64,000 bases of DNA, taken from Holacanthus passer (Eukaryota > Chordata > Actinopteri > Pomacanthidae). The position numbers were made by a program, and so were the translations under genes. This document shows positions 14,252 to 27,111 of the stretch, piece by piece. How positions within the stretch are numbered: position 1 is the stretch's first letter; the number at the start of each line of letters is the position of its first letter. Location of the stretch: positions 1,302,001 to 1,366,000 of the forward strand of contig JAFREQ010000063.1 in the NCBI GenBank assembly GCA_025331565.1. Reading direction: 5' to 3'. The notes under the pieces were generated by a model. That model saw only the letters and a program-made list of their open reading frames with translations. It was not told the origin of the DNA and made no database searches.

Positions 14252-14290
<39 letters not shown>
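14252..14290 (+). repeat. (TG)n microsatellite
   Basis: About 19 perfect units; complementary to the CA run at 13694-13730. Confidence 0.95.
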
Positions 14291-14291
<1 letters not shown>

Positions 14292-15447
14292 CTGAGTGTG
14301 GGATTATAGCCTGACTAATTACCTTGTAAAATGCTGTTCCTTCCATTTAAAACACAGCAATGCCACAATTCCAATAAACAAGCATTATTCCAAACAAAAA
14401 AGCGGCGAGAGCGCCTGGAACCCTCTGTTCCAGCTGTCTTGTAAACAGCGGTCGTCATGGATTGATGATTTTGTTCCATTTTTATCAGTGAGCATTTAAA
14501 ATGAGGGTATTTATATTTTGCTATCTTTTGCAAGGGGGAAAAATTCCACATAAGTCCACTCAGCTGTTCTCAAAGATAAGTGTTTATTCTGACATATTTG
14601 TACAGGGAGGAATTAGAGACTCTGCCTGTTTACAGTACGACTGTGCTCGAGTGCGCCTCTTCTCCCAGCACTGATGGGTTTCAGGCTAATAACAGGGGAA
14701 TAAAATAATATTTCTTTGTGTTTTCTACATGAGGAGCGTCCTTGTTTCTTTAGATTTGTTTATCAGCTGCAGCCCAAAGACGACAAAGTCTAAATGAGAG
14801 ACCGAGCAAAGTGTATTTCGAGATGAGAAGAAAGGAAACATCTTGCTCTTGGCTGAGATTTCGCCGACCAGAATAGACGCAGGGACAACAACAACAGCAC
14901 GGAGTCGGTGACATGTGATGCTCGTGTCCCTGCTGCCGTTAAAAATCCATCTTTTTTTTGACTTTGGCTTTAAGGGTTTCTCCAAAAGTTGGAGGACGGC
15001 TGGAGTCCCCTGACTGTAGCTTTGTGGTTTTGCAGGGCTGCTCTCATTAGTGCTCTGCCAAGAACGAATGAAAACAAGTCATATTTACAGCTTTTCAAGC
15101 AGCGGTTGAATATGTCTGTAATAATTTCTCCCTGATCAATTCTTCTCTGAGAACAGGCACAGTTATAACCAATTTTAAGAGAGCTTTGTTTTATGTTAAA
15201 TATGGGAGAACGGATTGTTATTGATTTTTTTTTTTAAACTCTCTCATATTTTTGCTGGCATTCATTATTTTTAAGCATCAAAAAACTGGATTGCGGAGCC
15301 GCACTGGAGCAAACAAAGATGTAAGTAGCTCAGTAGTGAAGCAATTGACAAGATTCGGGTCTAAATCAATCTGTGTGATGAAAGAAGATGGGAAAATAGG
15401 CTTCAGGTTAAAAATGGCTGAATGCCAGGCAGAGTACTGTTTCCTAT

Positions 15448-15470
15448 CCTCTCCTCCTCCTCCTCCTCCT
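15448..15470 (+). repeat. (TCC)n trinucleotide repeat
   Basis: Seven or so TCC units in a pyrimidine-rich patch. Confidence 0.85.
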
Positions 15471-16553
15471 TTTCTTCCTTCTCTGCTGGTATCGAGGCCC
15501 GCGCTCCCTCGCACATCTGTCGGCATGTATCCGCCGCTCAATCGCTCTCGCTGGGCCACGGCGGGTTCCCTAACAGCTCAGTATGGCTCTTCCATTAATC
15601 AAAGACACTTCCAGTGTCCCATTACAGAAACACTGCTACTCGGCCTGTCTGAAGCTGACAGCTCGCCAATTCATCTTCTAGGAGGAAAAAAAAGCCATTG
15701 TGGCACGCCAGTCGCCTTTACCTGTTCAAACGCGGGGCTGTTAAGAGCGCAGGAAGACCCCTCTGAAATTGTTTTCTCTAGGTCAGGCAAACAACAAAAA
15801 AGGTAAATTGCTTGTCTCAGGTAACACACAGGGGAAGTTTGGTGGTGGCAGTGGGTGCGAGGGGGAAGCGGACTTGGGTGGAGGAGTGGGTCAGCTACGG
15901 AAATAAGAGGATGGAGATGTGTTTGTTAAGAAGCTGATTTCAATGAGGCTACAGGGGATGAAATGCACCGGTGCTGTTTACCGAAACGGCCTAAACACCG
16001 TCCTGACACCAAAGAAGACCCTCTGCAGAGGCTGGCTGCCGCTAAGTACATGTCCTTATACCTCCCTGCTGCCTGAAGACGGCAGGTCAGGGTGTTTAGT
16101 TCTCTGTGGTGGTGATGGTAAACACTGATTTCCAGAGAAAAAATATAAGAAAATGGATGTTTTCACCTTCTTGTTTGAAGCCTTGAACACAGATCACTTG
16201 TCATTCAAACGTGTAGCCAGTGATTAGTTGACTCGGATGTTCTGGGATAAAGGTTTTAGTTGGCGAGCTTGTGTTTATCTCTTCAGCCAGTCCATCAGTT
16301 CACACTTGAAAACAAAATGTAAAAATAAAATGAATGAAAATGAAATTAGTCACACGATGTGGGCCAGACGAGGAACGTAAAAGCAAATGTCAAAGCTTTC
16401 ATGAAATGGCTGTGTGGTGATTCATTGTTATATCATATAGGAGAAGAGAAAATCAGACAATCACACGAAACATATCATTACTGTCAAAGACTTTAATCAC
16501 ATTTTATTGTGAGTTCGTACTTTTCATGCAATCACAATAAAAATGCAAAGTGT

Positions 16554-17015
16554 AAAGCTGCATTCATTGATTTGTGGCCACTAGGGGGCAGAAAAACTCG
16601 CAAGCTTGGAGACGCCCACATCTGACACACGATTGTCTCATAAATTTGCTGTGGTTAAAAACTGTTTTCATATTTATGCATTCAGCAGACGTGGTGCTGG
16701 CATTCATGCACTTCTGATTTTCACCCTCCTTTTAGCTCTGTTTTGGTCTTCACCGCTCTCTGACTCACTTTTTAGCTGCTCCACTTTGTTTACGATGCAG
16801 CTCGTTGCTAAGTTTGTCTGCTGTTTGATGCTGTGGGTAGTTTGCAGTGGATGTAAAAGTGCTTTTTTCTTAAGCCAGCTGTGCACCAGAATGGGTCATG
16901 AAAGAAAGTATGTAAAACCAAAACCAAAGCTAAAGAAGGCTGAAAAACTCCTTTTGCATCACACATATTATATGATTCAAAATCTATTTAAAAAGATTGA
17001 TTAGTGAAGCTTTAA
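16554..17015. mobile_element. Probable non-autonomous DNA element (MITE-like) with imperfect terminal inverted repeats
   Basis: The left end (TAAAGCTGCATTCATTGAT, from about 16554) and right end (ATTGATTAGTGAAGCTTTAA, to about 17015) are imperfect inverted copies, with about 14-15 of 20 positions matching. The interior has no intact coding frame. A phrase of the form GTGGCCACTAGGGGGCAG just inside the left end is one I recall from dispersed fish repeats. Family name and target-site duplication could not be established. Confidence 0.4.
16578..16591 (+). promoter_or_regulatory. CTCF-like core motif
   Basis: CCACTAGGGGGCAG matches the CTCF core consensus (CCASYAGRKGGCAS) at essentially every position. 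It sits inside the probable MITE, so it may be a transposon-borne site. Occupancy cannot be inferred from sequence. Confidence 0.4.
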
Positions 17016-17876
17016 CATGTGGCCCCTGCTCTGCAATGTTCCTTGAGGCAAATGTTCAGAGTTGTAGGATGAAGTTTTTTTAGTATTCGTCACAACCTAA
17101 AATTTAAACAACAGCACATCTTCAAGAAGACCATTAATTGTTAACATTCGCCATTAATGTGGTGCTTGTTGAATTTAACTTGCACACAGGCTGAATTTGG
17201 CAAAAACATTTCTTTTAGGATTAAGAGTTGGAATCAGAGTTTGTCTGAAAATGCAGCTGATTGCAACAGTTTTTAAAGTTCTCTGTCATCAGGCCAAATT
17301 TCCAGGGAATATATATATAAAAAAGATTCTGTTGTCCTCCTGAAATAAGCACAACAGTATGTGAAGAAGCACGAGCCAAACCAAAGCTTCAGTATTTAGA
17401 ACTAACAGGAGAAAGGTCAGATATTAAACTGAATAAACTTGCCATCATGAGGAAACGAGTGACAGGAGGACTTTTGCTCTGAAAGTACAGATTAAGTTGA
17501 CCTGACAAAGTTTCAGTCGTGAAATTGTTTCCACTCAAATCCCTGTTATTATTTTAGAGTAGTTTGCTGGCACTCGCACTGTAAATAGTTTACCCAGTGC
17601 AGTTTAGAGGAGACTGTGAAAACCCAGCTGCAGCTCAGGGTGTGTGGCTCCGAACTGGCAGCTGCTAAATCCAACATTTTTAGCTTCTTGGAAGAAGAGG
17701 AGTGGTGAGCGGCTCATTACCAAACCAACGTACAATCGAAGGGGGGTTCAGTGCTTTGGCCATTTCCTGACAGCTCGGTGCGATGATGATCTTATTAAGC
17801 TCAATTTTTTTTTTTTTTATAATGAACACATGGACGGTGAAAGTGAGTGAGGCCGAATGAGAAAGGACAGCTTGTC

Positions 17877-17909
17877 CCCTCCCTCCCCCGCCCCCCCAAC
17901 CCTCCACAC
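17877..17909 (-). repeat. C-rich tract (possible minus-strand G-quadruplex)
   Basis: Runs of C3, C5, C7 and C3 separated by one to three bases. Confidence 0.5.
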
Positions 17910-17994
17910 CCTCTGGTCGATTTGATTGGCATAATGAGGTGAAGGCTAGTTGGCACAAAGCTGCTCCGGGGGGCAAATGGAGACATTATTATTT

Positions 17995-18014
17995 TGTGTG
18001 TGTGTGTGTGTGTG
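17995..18014 (+). repeat. (TG)n microsatellite
   Basis: Ten perfect TG units. Confidence 0.9.
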
Positions 18015-18265
18015 CAGGAGGGTGTCTTGGCGATTCTCGCCCAGGCCCCACTGGGCTATTAATTACCCTCTCTGTAACATGGCATCTGCTGAGACGGGGT
18101 GATAGAGCGAGCACTGCCAACATGGGTATGGCTGCTCTCTCTCTGTCTCTTGTCTCCACAGACCCCAGCTGCAGTCTCGCTCTGTGCTTATTGGATTCTA
18201 TCTACATGTATGATTGATTCGGCACCTGAACTGTGCTTTTCATGACAAGCGGGCCAAACACGCGC

Positions 18266-18289
18266 ACACACACACACACACACACACAG
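18266..18289 (+). repeat. (CA)n microsatellite
   Basis: About 12 units, 157 bp from the complementary TG run at 18447. Confidence 0.9.
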
Positions 18290-18443
18290 AGCGGAGAAAA
18301 GCACCCCAGCTGGCAAATATTTAACCAACCATGAGACACGCTATGATGCCCGCTCTGTTCAAGTAGGTTGGGACATTTTCTGAGCAGCTGTTTGATTTGC
18401 TGTTGTGGAAGAGAAAAGGATAGTTTTCTTACCAAAGAAGTGG

Positions 18444-18446
<3 letters not shown>

Positions 18447-18477
<31 letters not shown>
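18447..18477 (+). repeat. (TG)n microsatellite
   Basis: About 15 perfect units, pairing in sense with the CA run at 18266-18289. Confidence 0.93.
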
Positions 18478-18480
<3 letters not shown>

Positions 18481-19137
18481 TTGTCTTTTTGCGCCCCTTA
18501 AAGCCACAGTTTTGATTTGATGGGAGCAACAAAACCATCCACGTATTTCTTTTAAAAATGTGCTTCCTGTTTCGGTGCCAGGTCTGAGTTCACCTTTGTT
18601 CAACTTTGCCGCCATAACAGTGCATCAACTTTTCCAAGTGTCGGCCTTTAAGTCTTGCAAAGTTGCTATTAAATTGTGGCATTCATTCGGGACATAAATG
18701 ACTTATTTTTAAAGCAATATGACAGGCAACCTACGCCATAGATAAGCACCTTGTAAATCTGTGGTGTATTTGCATAATCTTTCATTTGTGGTGTGTCTGA
18801 CAGTTTGGTTTGCTTTTCAGGAGCAATAGTGAGGACGAGCAGTGTCACTTTGGCTGCAGCTACCTCCAAGAATAATGTTCTCGGAGGTTTCTCAGTATGT
18901 TTTTTCTGGGAATTTGGGGGATTTTAGTCAGCTGAAGAACAGTTTAGGCCATTTTGGACACTGGAGGACTAATTTATGATAATGTGTGATTGCATGTACC
19001 TTGATAAGTTTTATCCCCTATCACCTGCCTCTGAGAGACACACACAAACACACACACTGGTTGTGCCATGAAGAACATTTAAAGGTCCTGTTTGTTGTTT
19101 CGCTTGCCTGTCCTCCTCCCTGTCTGCCCCCCCCACC

Positions 19138-19174
19138 ACACACACACACACACACACGCACACACACACACACA
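19138..19174 (+). repeat. (CA)n microsatellite, one interruption
   Basis: CA run with a single GCA break, preceded by a C8 stretch. Confidence 0.92.
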
Positions 19175-20305
19175 GCGTCTGATGAGTCACAGCATTAGCA
19201 GTCTTATCGATTTCTTCCTTTATGCTTTCTTTAACCAGCTGTAAAGAAAAGGTACACCCACCCCGCTCACACCGCCAGACCCAACCACCACACCAAAGTC
19301 AGGCAGTAATAAATTGTCAAAATTATTACATTATCCACTGTCATTACTTCACAAGTCGTGTAAAACATTGCATTATGTAATAACTATGATGCACTAATTC
19401 GGTTACTTTTATCCTTCCTCTTCTACTGCCTCTTCAATTTTCTTTATAAAGAAACAATCCAGGCTTAACGTAACAGATAAAAATGATTTTAAAAGGTCTT
19501 CAACCCATTCCAAGGTGCATTAGTGTCACATTGGGACACGTTAGTACATTATCTGTCAGATACTACGTTATCAGCTGACTGTAGTGGTGTGTGATGTTTT
19601 CCTAGCCGGGGTCGGGGAAAGTCTGCTCTCGAGTGAAGGGAGCGACCCCGGCCTGACACCCAGACGCTACTATTTCAGTGTTCTAGCCCTCTGGCCAAAA
19701 AGCTGTCAGCACATATTTTATCCTTTCACTCGCACAGTATATTTTCCCTCTCTCCCTCTCTTCTTGTTGCCGCTCTTGTCTCACGGCCTCCTCTTCCTCT
19801 ATGTACATAGCTGTGACATTGACCCAACACGAGGTGCTGATGTGTCCTTACACCATCCTATAATTTCATCCTAATCTCATGTCTTTTTCACCCGTATGTC
19901 TGTGCAGAATTCTTTGTACTTGAAGAGAACAATATGTGTCTTATTCCTTCGCTAAAACCCAGCAGGACACTCTGCTCTTTACCATTTCATCTGCTGCTGC
20001 TCTTTTTCTTATTCTGCTCATTTATAGTTTAACAACGTTAGAAAAAAAAAAAAGGCTTGTTGTCACAGCTTTGTTTTTTTAAATTGGTCTTAAATTCAGT
20101 GCCTGGCAGCTTTAAAACCTCTTACATTTGCCTTTTGGAATCTCGCAGTTGTACCTGATGCATAATGCTCAATTTTCTTTTCTTCTTTTCTGCATTAAAC
20201 CAACAACATTAGCTGGACCGCCACTAGGCAGCGTGGACCGGGCCAGCACAACAAAAAGAAGGGTGGAAAAAGCCACCGATGGCTCTGTTATTAGCTGTAT
20301 TTCAT

Positions 20306-20331
20306 GCACACACACACACACACACACACAC
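20306..20331 (+). repeat. (CA)n microsatellite
   Basis: About 13 perfect units. Confidence 0.93.
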
Positions 20332-21644
20332 TGGCCCAAACTCTCACATGACCCTCCACTGTGCGGGCAAAGGCACTGATTCAAGCCGACAGAAATTCTT
20401 GGCGCAGACCGCCCACTCCATTCACTGGCTGCTGTTCAGCTGTCATACTCACTCGCTGAAGTTTTCTCCCTTTAATAGGGTGCTGTGCTCAGATGAAGGC
20501 GCTAATATAAGCTGTGGCAGTCATAGGCAATATGTTTATCCATAGCTAACAACACGTTTTAGGTCAGATACGATGAGAGTGAGAGACGCTGCCTTGTGAC
20601 AGCGGCAAAGAAGAGACATCAGGTATAAATAAGAACAGAAGCAAGCTGCCGTTACATAATATACACCAATGATTCCCAAAGTCAGGTTTAGAGTCTCGGG
20701 GGAATATCGGGGGGGCCTGCTCGAAATAGGAGCAACTGTCATGCTTCATTATCTTTTTGCCTCCTTTGACTTAGCTTCGTCTGTAGTAAGTCATGTTTAA
20801 TACAATCCTTTTCCCATAAGGGGAACGCTTCATGTTATTTTATGAAAGGAAAGTTTGGGGGAAAGTGCAGATCCCAAAATTAGTATTGTATGAATGTGAC
20901 TGTGTAGAACTAGGATGACAAAAGCAATTATTTTCATTACTCTATTAATCTGTTATGATTAATAATTGAGTATATAATATGTATGTAAGTCTGGTTTTGT
21001 CTAACAAGTAAAAATCCCTCCAAAATGTAACTGACAGGATTTTGATATTAATGTTAATGAATCATTAAATGATCAGTTTCAATCAGTTAATATCCTTTTG
21101 ATCAGCTAATCAACTGTGGTTAATTGTCCAATCATTTTGGTATCAACAAGTAGAAATGAGGAAATGTCATATTTAAATATGAAGTATGTGAAGTATGGAA
21201 ATGCATTGTAATGATTTAAGAAAGTTTAGAGCATTTGTATGAAAAACAAATATATGATTTACAGCAAAGTGCAAATGTTGCATATGTTTGTTTATGAGCA
21301 GCTCTGTATGTTTCTAAATGTAGAAAGTATTAATATACACTTTGTCCATTCACAGTCTTTTTAGCTGAAAGTACTCTGGGAAAAGAAAACACTCATGCTA
21401 TGGTGCTATGATGTGTACAGGAATATAGTATCACACAGTCTCACCACCCGACACACGCGCACACACACGCACACACTCTCTTTGAGATGAGAGCGACTTG
21501 TTTACTGCAGCCCCGCAGAGCTCCGGCTGGGGCTGTTTGGGATGCCCGTGGGTGCTGTGCAACTCTTGGAAGGCGGACGTGCGGTGAATGACAGTGCAGA
21601 TGGCCGAGCGCCACCGCTGCCACCTGAACCTCCCCGAGCTGCCC

Positions 21645-21696
21645 CACACACACACACACACACACACCCACCCGTACACAAACACACACACACACA
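21645..21696 (+). repeat. Interrupted (CA)n microsatellite
   Basis: Two CA runs split by a CCCACCCGTACACAA segment. Confidence 0.88.
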
Positions 21697-23270
21697 GTTC
21701 TCGAGGTCAGAGACATCAAAACAACCTGCCTGCGGCCATCTCAAATGTCAAAATAAGTCCCTGCAATCTTACCTTTTTTCTTTTTAAACACTTTTATTTC
21801 CCTCAGCACAGATACAGTCAGCCCTGCTAATAATCTCGTCCGTGTTATTTTCCATGAATAGACACACAAAACCCAAACACACGCACACACAGCCTCTCTC
21901 CGAGACACACAAACACACTGGCCTGCCACTATCTTTTTCCCAGAATGTGATCTGTCCGGCGTTGCGCGGCGTACAGTAAATCAATCCCAGAAGCATTGCA
22001 TAATAGTTTGGGAGCTGTGTCCAAATACCAAAATAATCACCTTGTCAACTGGTCTGCTCTGGCCCGCACTGGCAAAAATACAAACAAATAATAAAATCAC
22101 AAGGTCCCTCTCCAGTTTCCAGACAAACAAGACTGTTTACGCTGAGCGACGTTATGAAGTTGGGACACGGTCGCTGTCGACGAAATATTGACAGTGAGCC
22201 AGTGTTTCCAGAGATAAGCAACATCTGGTCAACAGTAGTAGTCATGATTATGAAGCAATTACATGTCATGTGCATGTACTTCTGCATATATATAGGTTGC
22301 TTATTTATATTATTAATCATGTTTGTGCTCAACAGTTCATTTTTATAATAGTCTCTGTGAGTTTGAGGCTGTCAGAAAGGCAAACTTTGTAGAGCTTTGA
22401 AATGTTATCTGGAAATTGTTCTACAGCTTTTACAACAATTTAGAACCTGTTTATCTGTCTTCATGGAGACACTTTTATGGGCAGAATGAAATAATGCAGG
22501 AGGAAATAAAAGTATGTGAAAGTGTCATTAGGGTTAGTTAGGGAGCGCATTCATAAACCTTTAACCTGTCATATTGACCTACAGACACAAGTCAAACCAG
22601 AGCTCAACCTGACCTGGATGAGGCACCGAACAACACAAGGGCAGTTTTAGATTTACTAATCCTGGACCTTGTCTCGCCTGTTTGCCTGAATTTAATATTT
22701 ACAAAGAATATTAGATTAGACAAGAATCAGAAATTTGAGACTTTTCTTGCCAATCAACCAGTCAGTAAATGAAATTTTCAAAATCCTTTTACAGTAGTTT
22801 TAAGCCCCATTGTGACTTTCTGGTGGAAATGTTTTCCTCTGACTGAAATGCTTTTTTGACTTATTCTCCTTTTGCCGTTCACTGCGGCGGCAAAGACAAA
22901 ACTTCTCGCCAAGGTCAAAGTTTGATCCGGTGTCATCTCATCTCATCTGAACTCTTCCTCCACTCACGTACTCCGCGCTGCTATCTGCATTTAGCCGCTT
23001 TTTTGTGAGTGCCGCGCCATCATACAGGTTGTTGTTGTCGTCGCTCTTGTTGCGAAATGCAGCTTTTATTGATGTAACAGGTGCTTAGCTCGACTGTGGC
23101 AGTCAAAATAACACATCTCCTCCTCTGTTTGGCTTTCAGAATGGAAGCTAAACTTAGACATCTTTGAGGTTTTTCTGTCACTTGATGGAAGGTGATGCCA
23201 ATGCATAATGCATGAGGAGAGAGGGAAGACTTCGTCTGGCTGCTTTTTATAGACCACCAAAGCTCTGCTG

Positions 23271-23272
<2 letters not shown>

Positions 23273-23300
<28 letters not shown>
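23273..23300 (+). repeat. (CA)n microsatellite
   Basis: About 14 units. Confidence 0.93.
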
Positions 23301-23304
<4 letters not shown>

Positions 23305-24859
23305 GGAGGTGCACACACCAAGAGCCAACCGTCTCACTCGATGCGATGTAACCTCTCACAGATCAAGAAAGTAGGAGCAGAGGAAAAACAGGAATCTAGC
23401 AAACTGGCAACATTGTCGAGAATAAAAAAAAAAAAAGAAAGAAAGAGACAACAAGACGAAACAGAAATGTTGACGTGCTATTTTCAGATGGCAGCGTCTT
23501 TTGATGCGCAAACCGAAAGAGATGCAGGGGGGAAGAGGGAGCAGCGAGGCTGGTGTTTGTCTCAGAGATGGGCTTTAACAGAAATACTTTATATGTGTGA
23601 TCTTACACGCTCTCCCTCCTCTTTGTTCCCACCGTTCCAGCACTTCAGTGGAAGTGTCTTTAGGTCTAGTTAAAATGAGGAAAAAAGAGTTATCACACAG
23701 GAGGGGAACTGGGGATGTCAAATTATTTGCAGGCAAAGCCGAGCTCCTGCTTCTGATTGCAGACTTTGCAAACACCATTTGCTGCCCTCAAAAGTGTGCA
23801 GTTATTTTCTCCTTATCCCTCTAATCCTTATTTAACCAGGCTGGTTGACTAAGAGCACGCTGTCATTTATAGTAATGACCTGGGGGAGAAACTGCAGGGA
23901 GCCGCGTATATAGACGCTCACACCTGCGTGCTGCCCTGTACCTGCACATCGTGACCGACTCATTCTGGGAACCGTTCATTAAAACCTTCCATGTCTCTCT
24001 TTAAGGGAACAAATCTAGGTTTACTGTTTCATCCGACGTGTTTTACAAGTCAGGCAGCTGATAACTAACAGAGCTTCTTCTCGCAGCGGCGCTCGACTGT
24101 CGTCAACTGTTTTTGTGCTCTTCCACCAGTTTCTCCCAGTTTGCTCCATCACTTCACTTCACTCAGCCACAACAACTGCTCTCTCTGAATGATCTGTTCT
24201 TAAGTAGGTGACTGAGAAGTTCAAACACAACACCCTTAGTATTTGAGGCTCTTTGATCATTTTCTCCAGAAAGAATTTTGCTCCTTGCGAGTCTGGGGTC
24301 ATATTCTGTCTTCGCTGTCACCTTTTATTGAATAAAAGGACTTTGTCAAATGGGGAAAGCTCTTCACTGTGAGTGGGGCTGCAGGAGAAGAGGTCGAAAT
24401 GGCTTCCTGAGTAACGCTGAGGGTATTAGAGAGTGAATCCGACCTTCTGAGCTTTGGGGGGAATCCGAGTATCTAACTGGGATTAGCTTGAAATAGTGTC
24501 TTACTGCCCAGGAAGCACAATTAAAAGTTCCTTGGATTATTCCCCGCCTATTACCTGAGAGCCCGGCTTCTTCTACCCACATGTGCCTAGGTAGCTATCA
24601 TGCTTGTGTGGTGATAATTAGTGCAAATGGAAATTGATACCTTTTTTTTTTTTTTTTTAGTTTGGAGTTTGTGACACAGAAGCTGTTACTTCTCACCTAA
24701 TTGCATTACTCTTCAAACTTATCATAAACAAAGCTCATGCGAAAAGAAAAGAAAATCAGTTTCGGAAGCTGATTTCATTTTTACTTTAAGGTGATTATTC
24801 TCATGTTAGATCAGTCCATGAAAAGGTTTTGTCCCTTTGCAGAGGAGGCAGTAAATTTA

Positions 24860-25300
24860 AAGAAATCTGCATGACAGAAATTCTTAATATGGAGCAAAAT
24901 GCCTCACATAGTGTGAGCAATTAAGAAATAAATAAGAATGTCCTGTCATTCTCTCTTGTTCTCTTGTCAGGCCTTTTCTAAAGAGAATTTCTTGTGTAAT
25001 AAATTATGATATTGATGACAAAATTTATTAGTGGTTTCGCTGTGAGGAGCGGGATGAGCGTCCCTCGCACTCGCCATACTCATTAATTAAGGCTTCAATA
25101 GCCAAATAAGTTCTTACAATCCCTCACTGATGCAGCCTGACAGCACTTTCTTCTTTCATCGTATCGTTGCGTTCACCGCTGTTCTCCAACGTCTCGCACC
25201 AGATGCTCGATATCATGCGAGCGAGTGTGGCTTTTTTAGTCTCGTCATGTCTGAATTAAGCCTTAATAAACATTTGTGTTAGGGCCACTTATATCTCAAT
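24860..25300. promoter_or_regulatory. Candidate conserved non-coding element
   Basis: About 440 bp of complex low-GC sequence without repeats, including the palindrome TTAATTAA within CATTAATTAA (25081-25090) and several AATTA-type homeodomain cores. It resembles an enhancer by texture only. Confidence 0.18.
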
Positions 25301-26315
25301 GACAAAAAGCTATAATGAACAAATAAAGATTTTTTTTTTTTTGTCTCCTTTTTTTGAAATGGGTTAAGAGGCCTTGAGAATGTGCTGGCATGGATCCTTA
25401 TTCATACATCGCTCAAATCAAATAATAATAAACTTGAATCAGTATATTATTTTATAACTTGAGCTCACCAGTTATCTTATGTCAGGATACACATTGGCTC
25501 TCCTCATCCATCTCATGTTCTTTAAAACAACTAGCAGCAGGTCAGGACACATGTTGGCAGCTGGAAGCAAAAGGATTTATTGCAAGCGTTGTCTCTTCAG
25601 AGACGCAAAGCTCTGCATGTAGCACCTTTAAGCTACATGTAATGCTATTAGGAGTTTGTGCAATACATTAATTAGTACTGTAGGTTAGGACACCTCTTGT
25701 GGGCCAACTCAGACATGACTGATTGGATTTTAATGAAACTTGCGGATATCATTAATCTAAATACTTAGAGCCAGCTGTCAAAATTGCTCTCATTATCAAA
25801 ATCGCGCTGATCACATTTTGACAAAAGTTGAGAGAAATTACGCATCTCACCTCCTCCGGAAGTCGGCATCACAATTACATGATATATATTCCCGATTGGC
25901 TGAGACTGACTGTCAATCAAGCGAGGAAGCATATTTGTGTTGTTAATTTTGTCATTATTTTTACCCCGACAAAGTGATATGGCTTTTTTTTTTCCCTCTC
26001 CAGACGCCCTGAGGGCAAATTTGGGGGTGGTAGTGTCTGTGATATTATAAATAACACAGTGAGGATGAAAGGCAGAGGCACTCCCCCTCCCCATCCTTCT
26101 GTCTCTCCTCTTTTCCTCTCGCCCTGCTACTCATCTATGCTCAACACGAGTGCCTCGGCGTTTGCGTGTGTGGCTTGAATTCATATGAACGTCTCCCCGG
26201 CGGGGGACAACGGGGGCCAAGTCATTGATATGTGCAGGAGGACTCAGGATAAACAGCCCACGCCGACTGGTGTTACGCCAGCCTGCCTGATACATTTTGA
26301 TTGAGCAAAGACAGA

Positions 26316-26338
26316 GGGGTGGGGTGGGGGTGGGAGGG
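26316..26338 (+). repeat. G-quadruplex motif on the sense strand
   Basis: Five G tracts (G4, G4, G5, G3, G3) are separated by single bases, the tightest possible G4 arrangement. On the transcribed sense strand it would also be present in the zbtb16 pre-mRNA. Confidence 0.7.
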
Positions 26339-27111
26339 CGATGGAATTGGGGAGGCTTAAAAGCAGGGATAAAATGACAGAAAGGGAGCTTTTTTTTTTT
26401 TTCACCTGCTTCTCCAGACTGCCACAAAATGGACCCACGTAAATGTTAAGAACCACACATGGTGCCTCTCCAGTCAAGATCTGTGTCACTGAGCTTTGGA
26501 GGACAAATATATGAGGTGCCATTGTTTATTTTTTTTACCTCTGTCATATCGTTGCATCTGGAGATTTCGTTCCTTTTGTTTCACTGAACATCAGCACCAC
26601 TCGTCCCCTCTCACCCTCTTACGTCTCCCATGTTTGTCTGTGTGACATGGGCAGCCCCCTAATGGACTGGAAATTCACGTTGGGGGAAAAAAAAAAAAAA
26701 GTCCCTCGTCCCTCCTCTCCGTCTCACTCTGTCAGAAAACCAAAATAAGAGGTGGCGGCGGCACACTGCGCCACTTACGGCCACATTAGGATCAGCCACC
26801 AAAGTGTCACTGAATCGCCTCGTGCGTCATTTTGCCTTTGTTCACCGTGGCAGGGAGTCGTGTGTCAGCGGCGGTGGTCCTTTTCCACCCTGCGCTTTTA
26901 TCCCCAAATGGATGGACCATCCGTTTGGGCTCTTCCTTCCAGAGTGCATTATCCCACTTATACCATGGATCATTTTTAAAACCCAAGTCTTTTTATTGAC
27001 CTGTGTTTGTAGTGCCGTGCTTTTTGACCTGTGTTTGTTGCGACTGCCTTGCAATTACGCCGGGCGATTGTGGCCTCTCTTTGTTCTTATGCTAGCTTCA
27101 CATTGGACAAC

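Noticed and set aside
15252..15806. 184-codon + strand open frame
   Set aside because: It crosses a (TCC)n tract, has no recognisable domain and lacks splice or promoter context; the region may be a non-coding element instead.
16606..17004. 132-codon open frame with hydrophobic stretches
   Set aside because: It lies within the probable MITE; hydrophobicity reflects T-rich DNA, and no family is recognised.
9933..23300. Regularly recurring CA/TG repeats considered as a CRISPR-like array
   Set aside because: Dinucleotide microsatellites at irregular spacing in vertebrate intron; no direct repeat-spacer structure.
23212..23673. 153-codon open frame
   Set aside because: It runs through a CA microsatellite (poly His-Thr) and an A-rich run; no homology.
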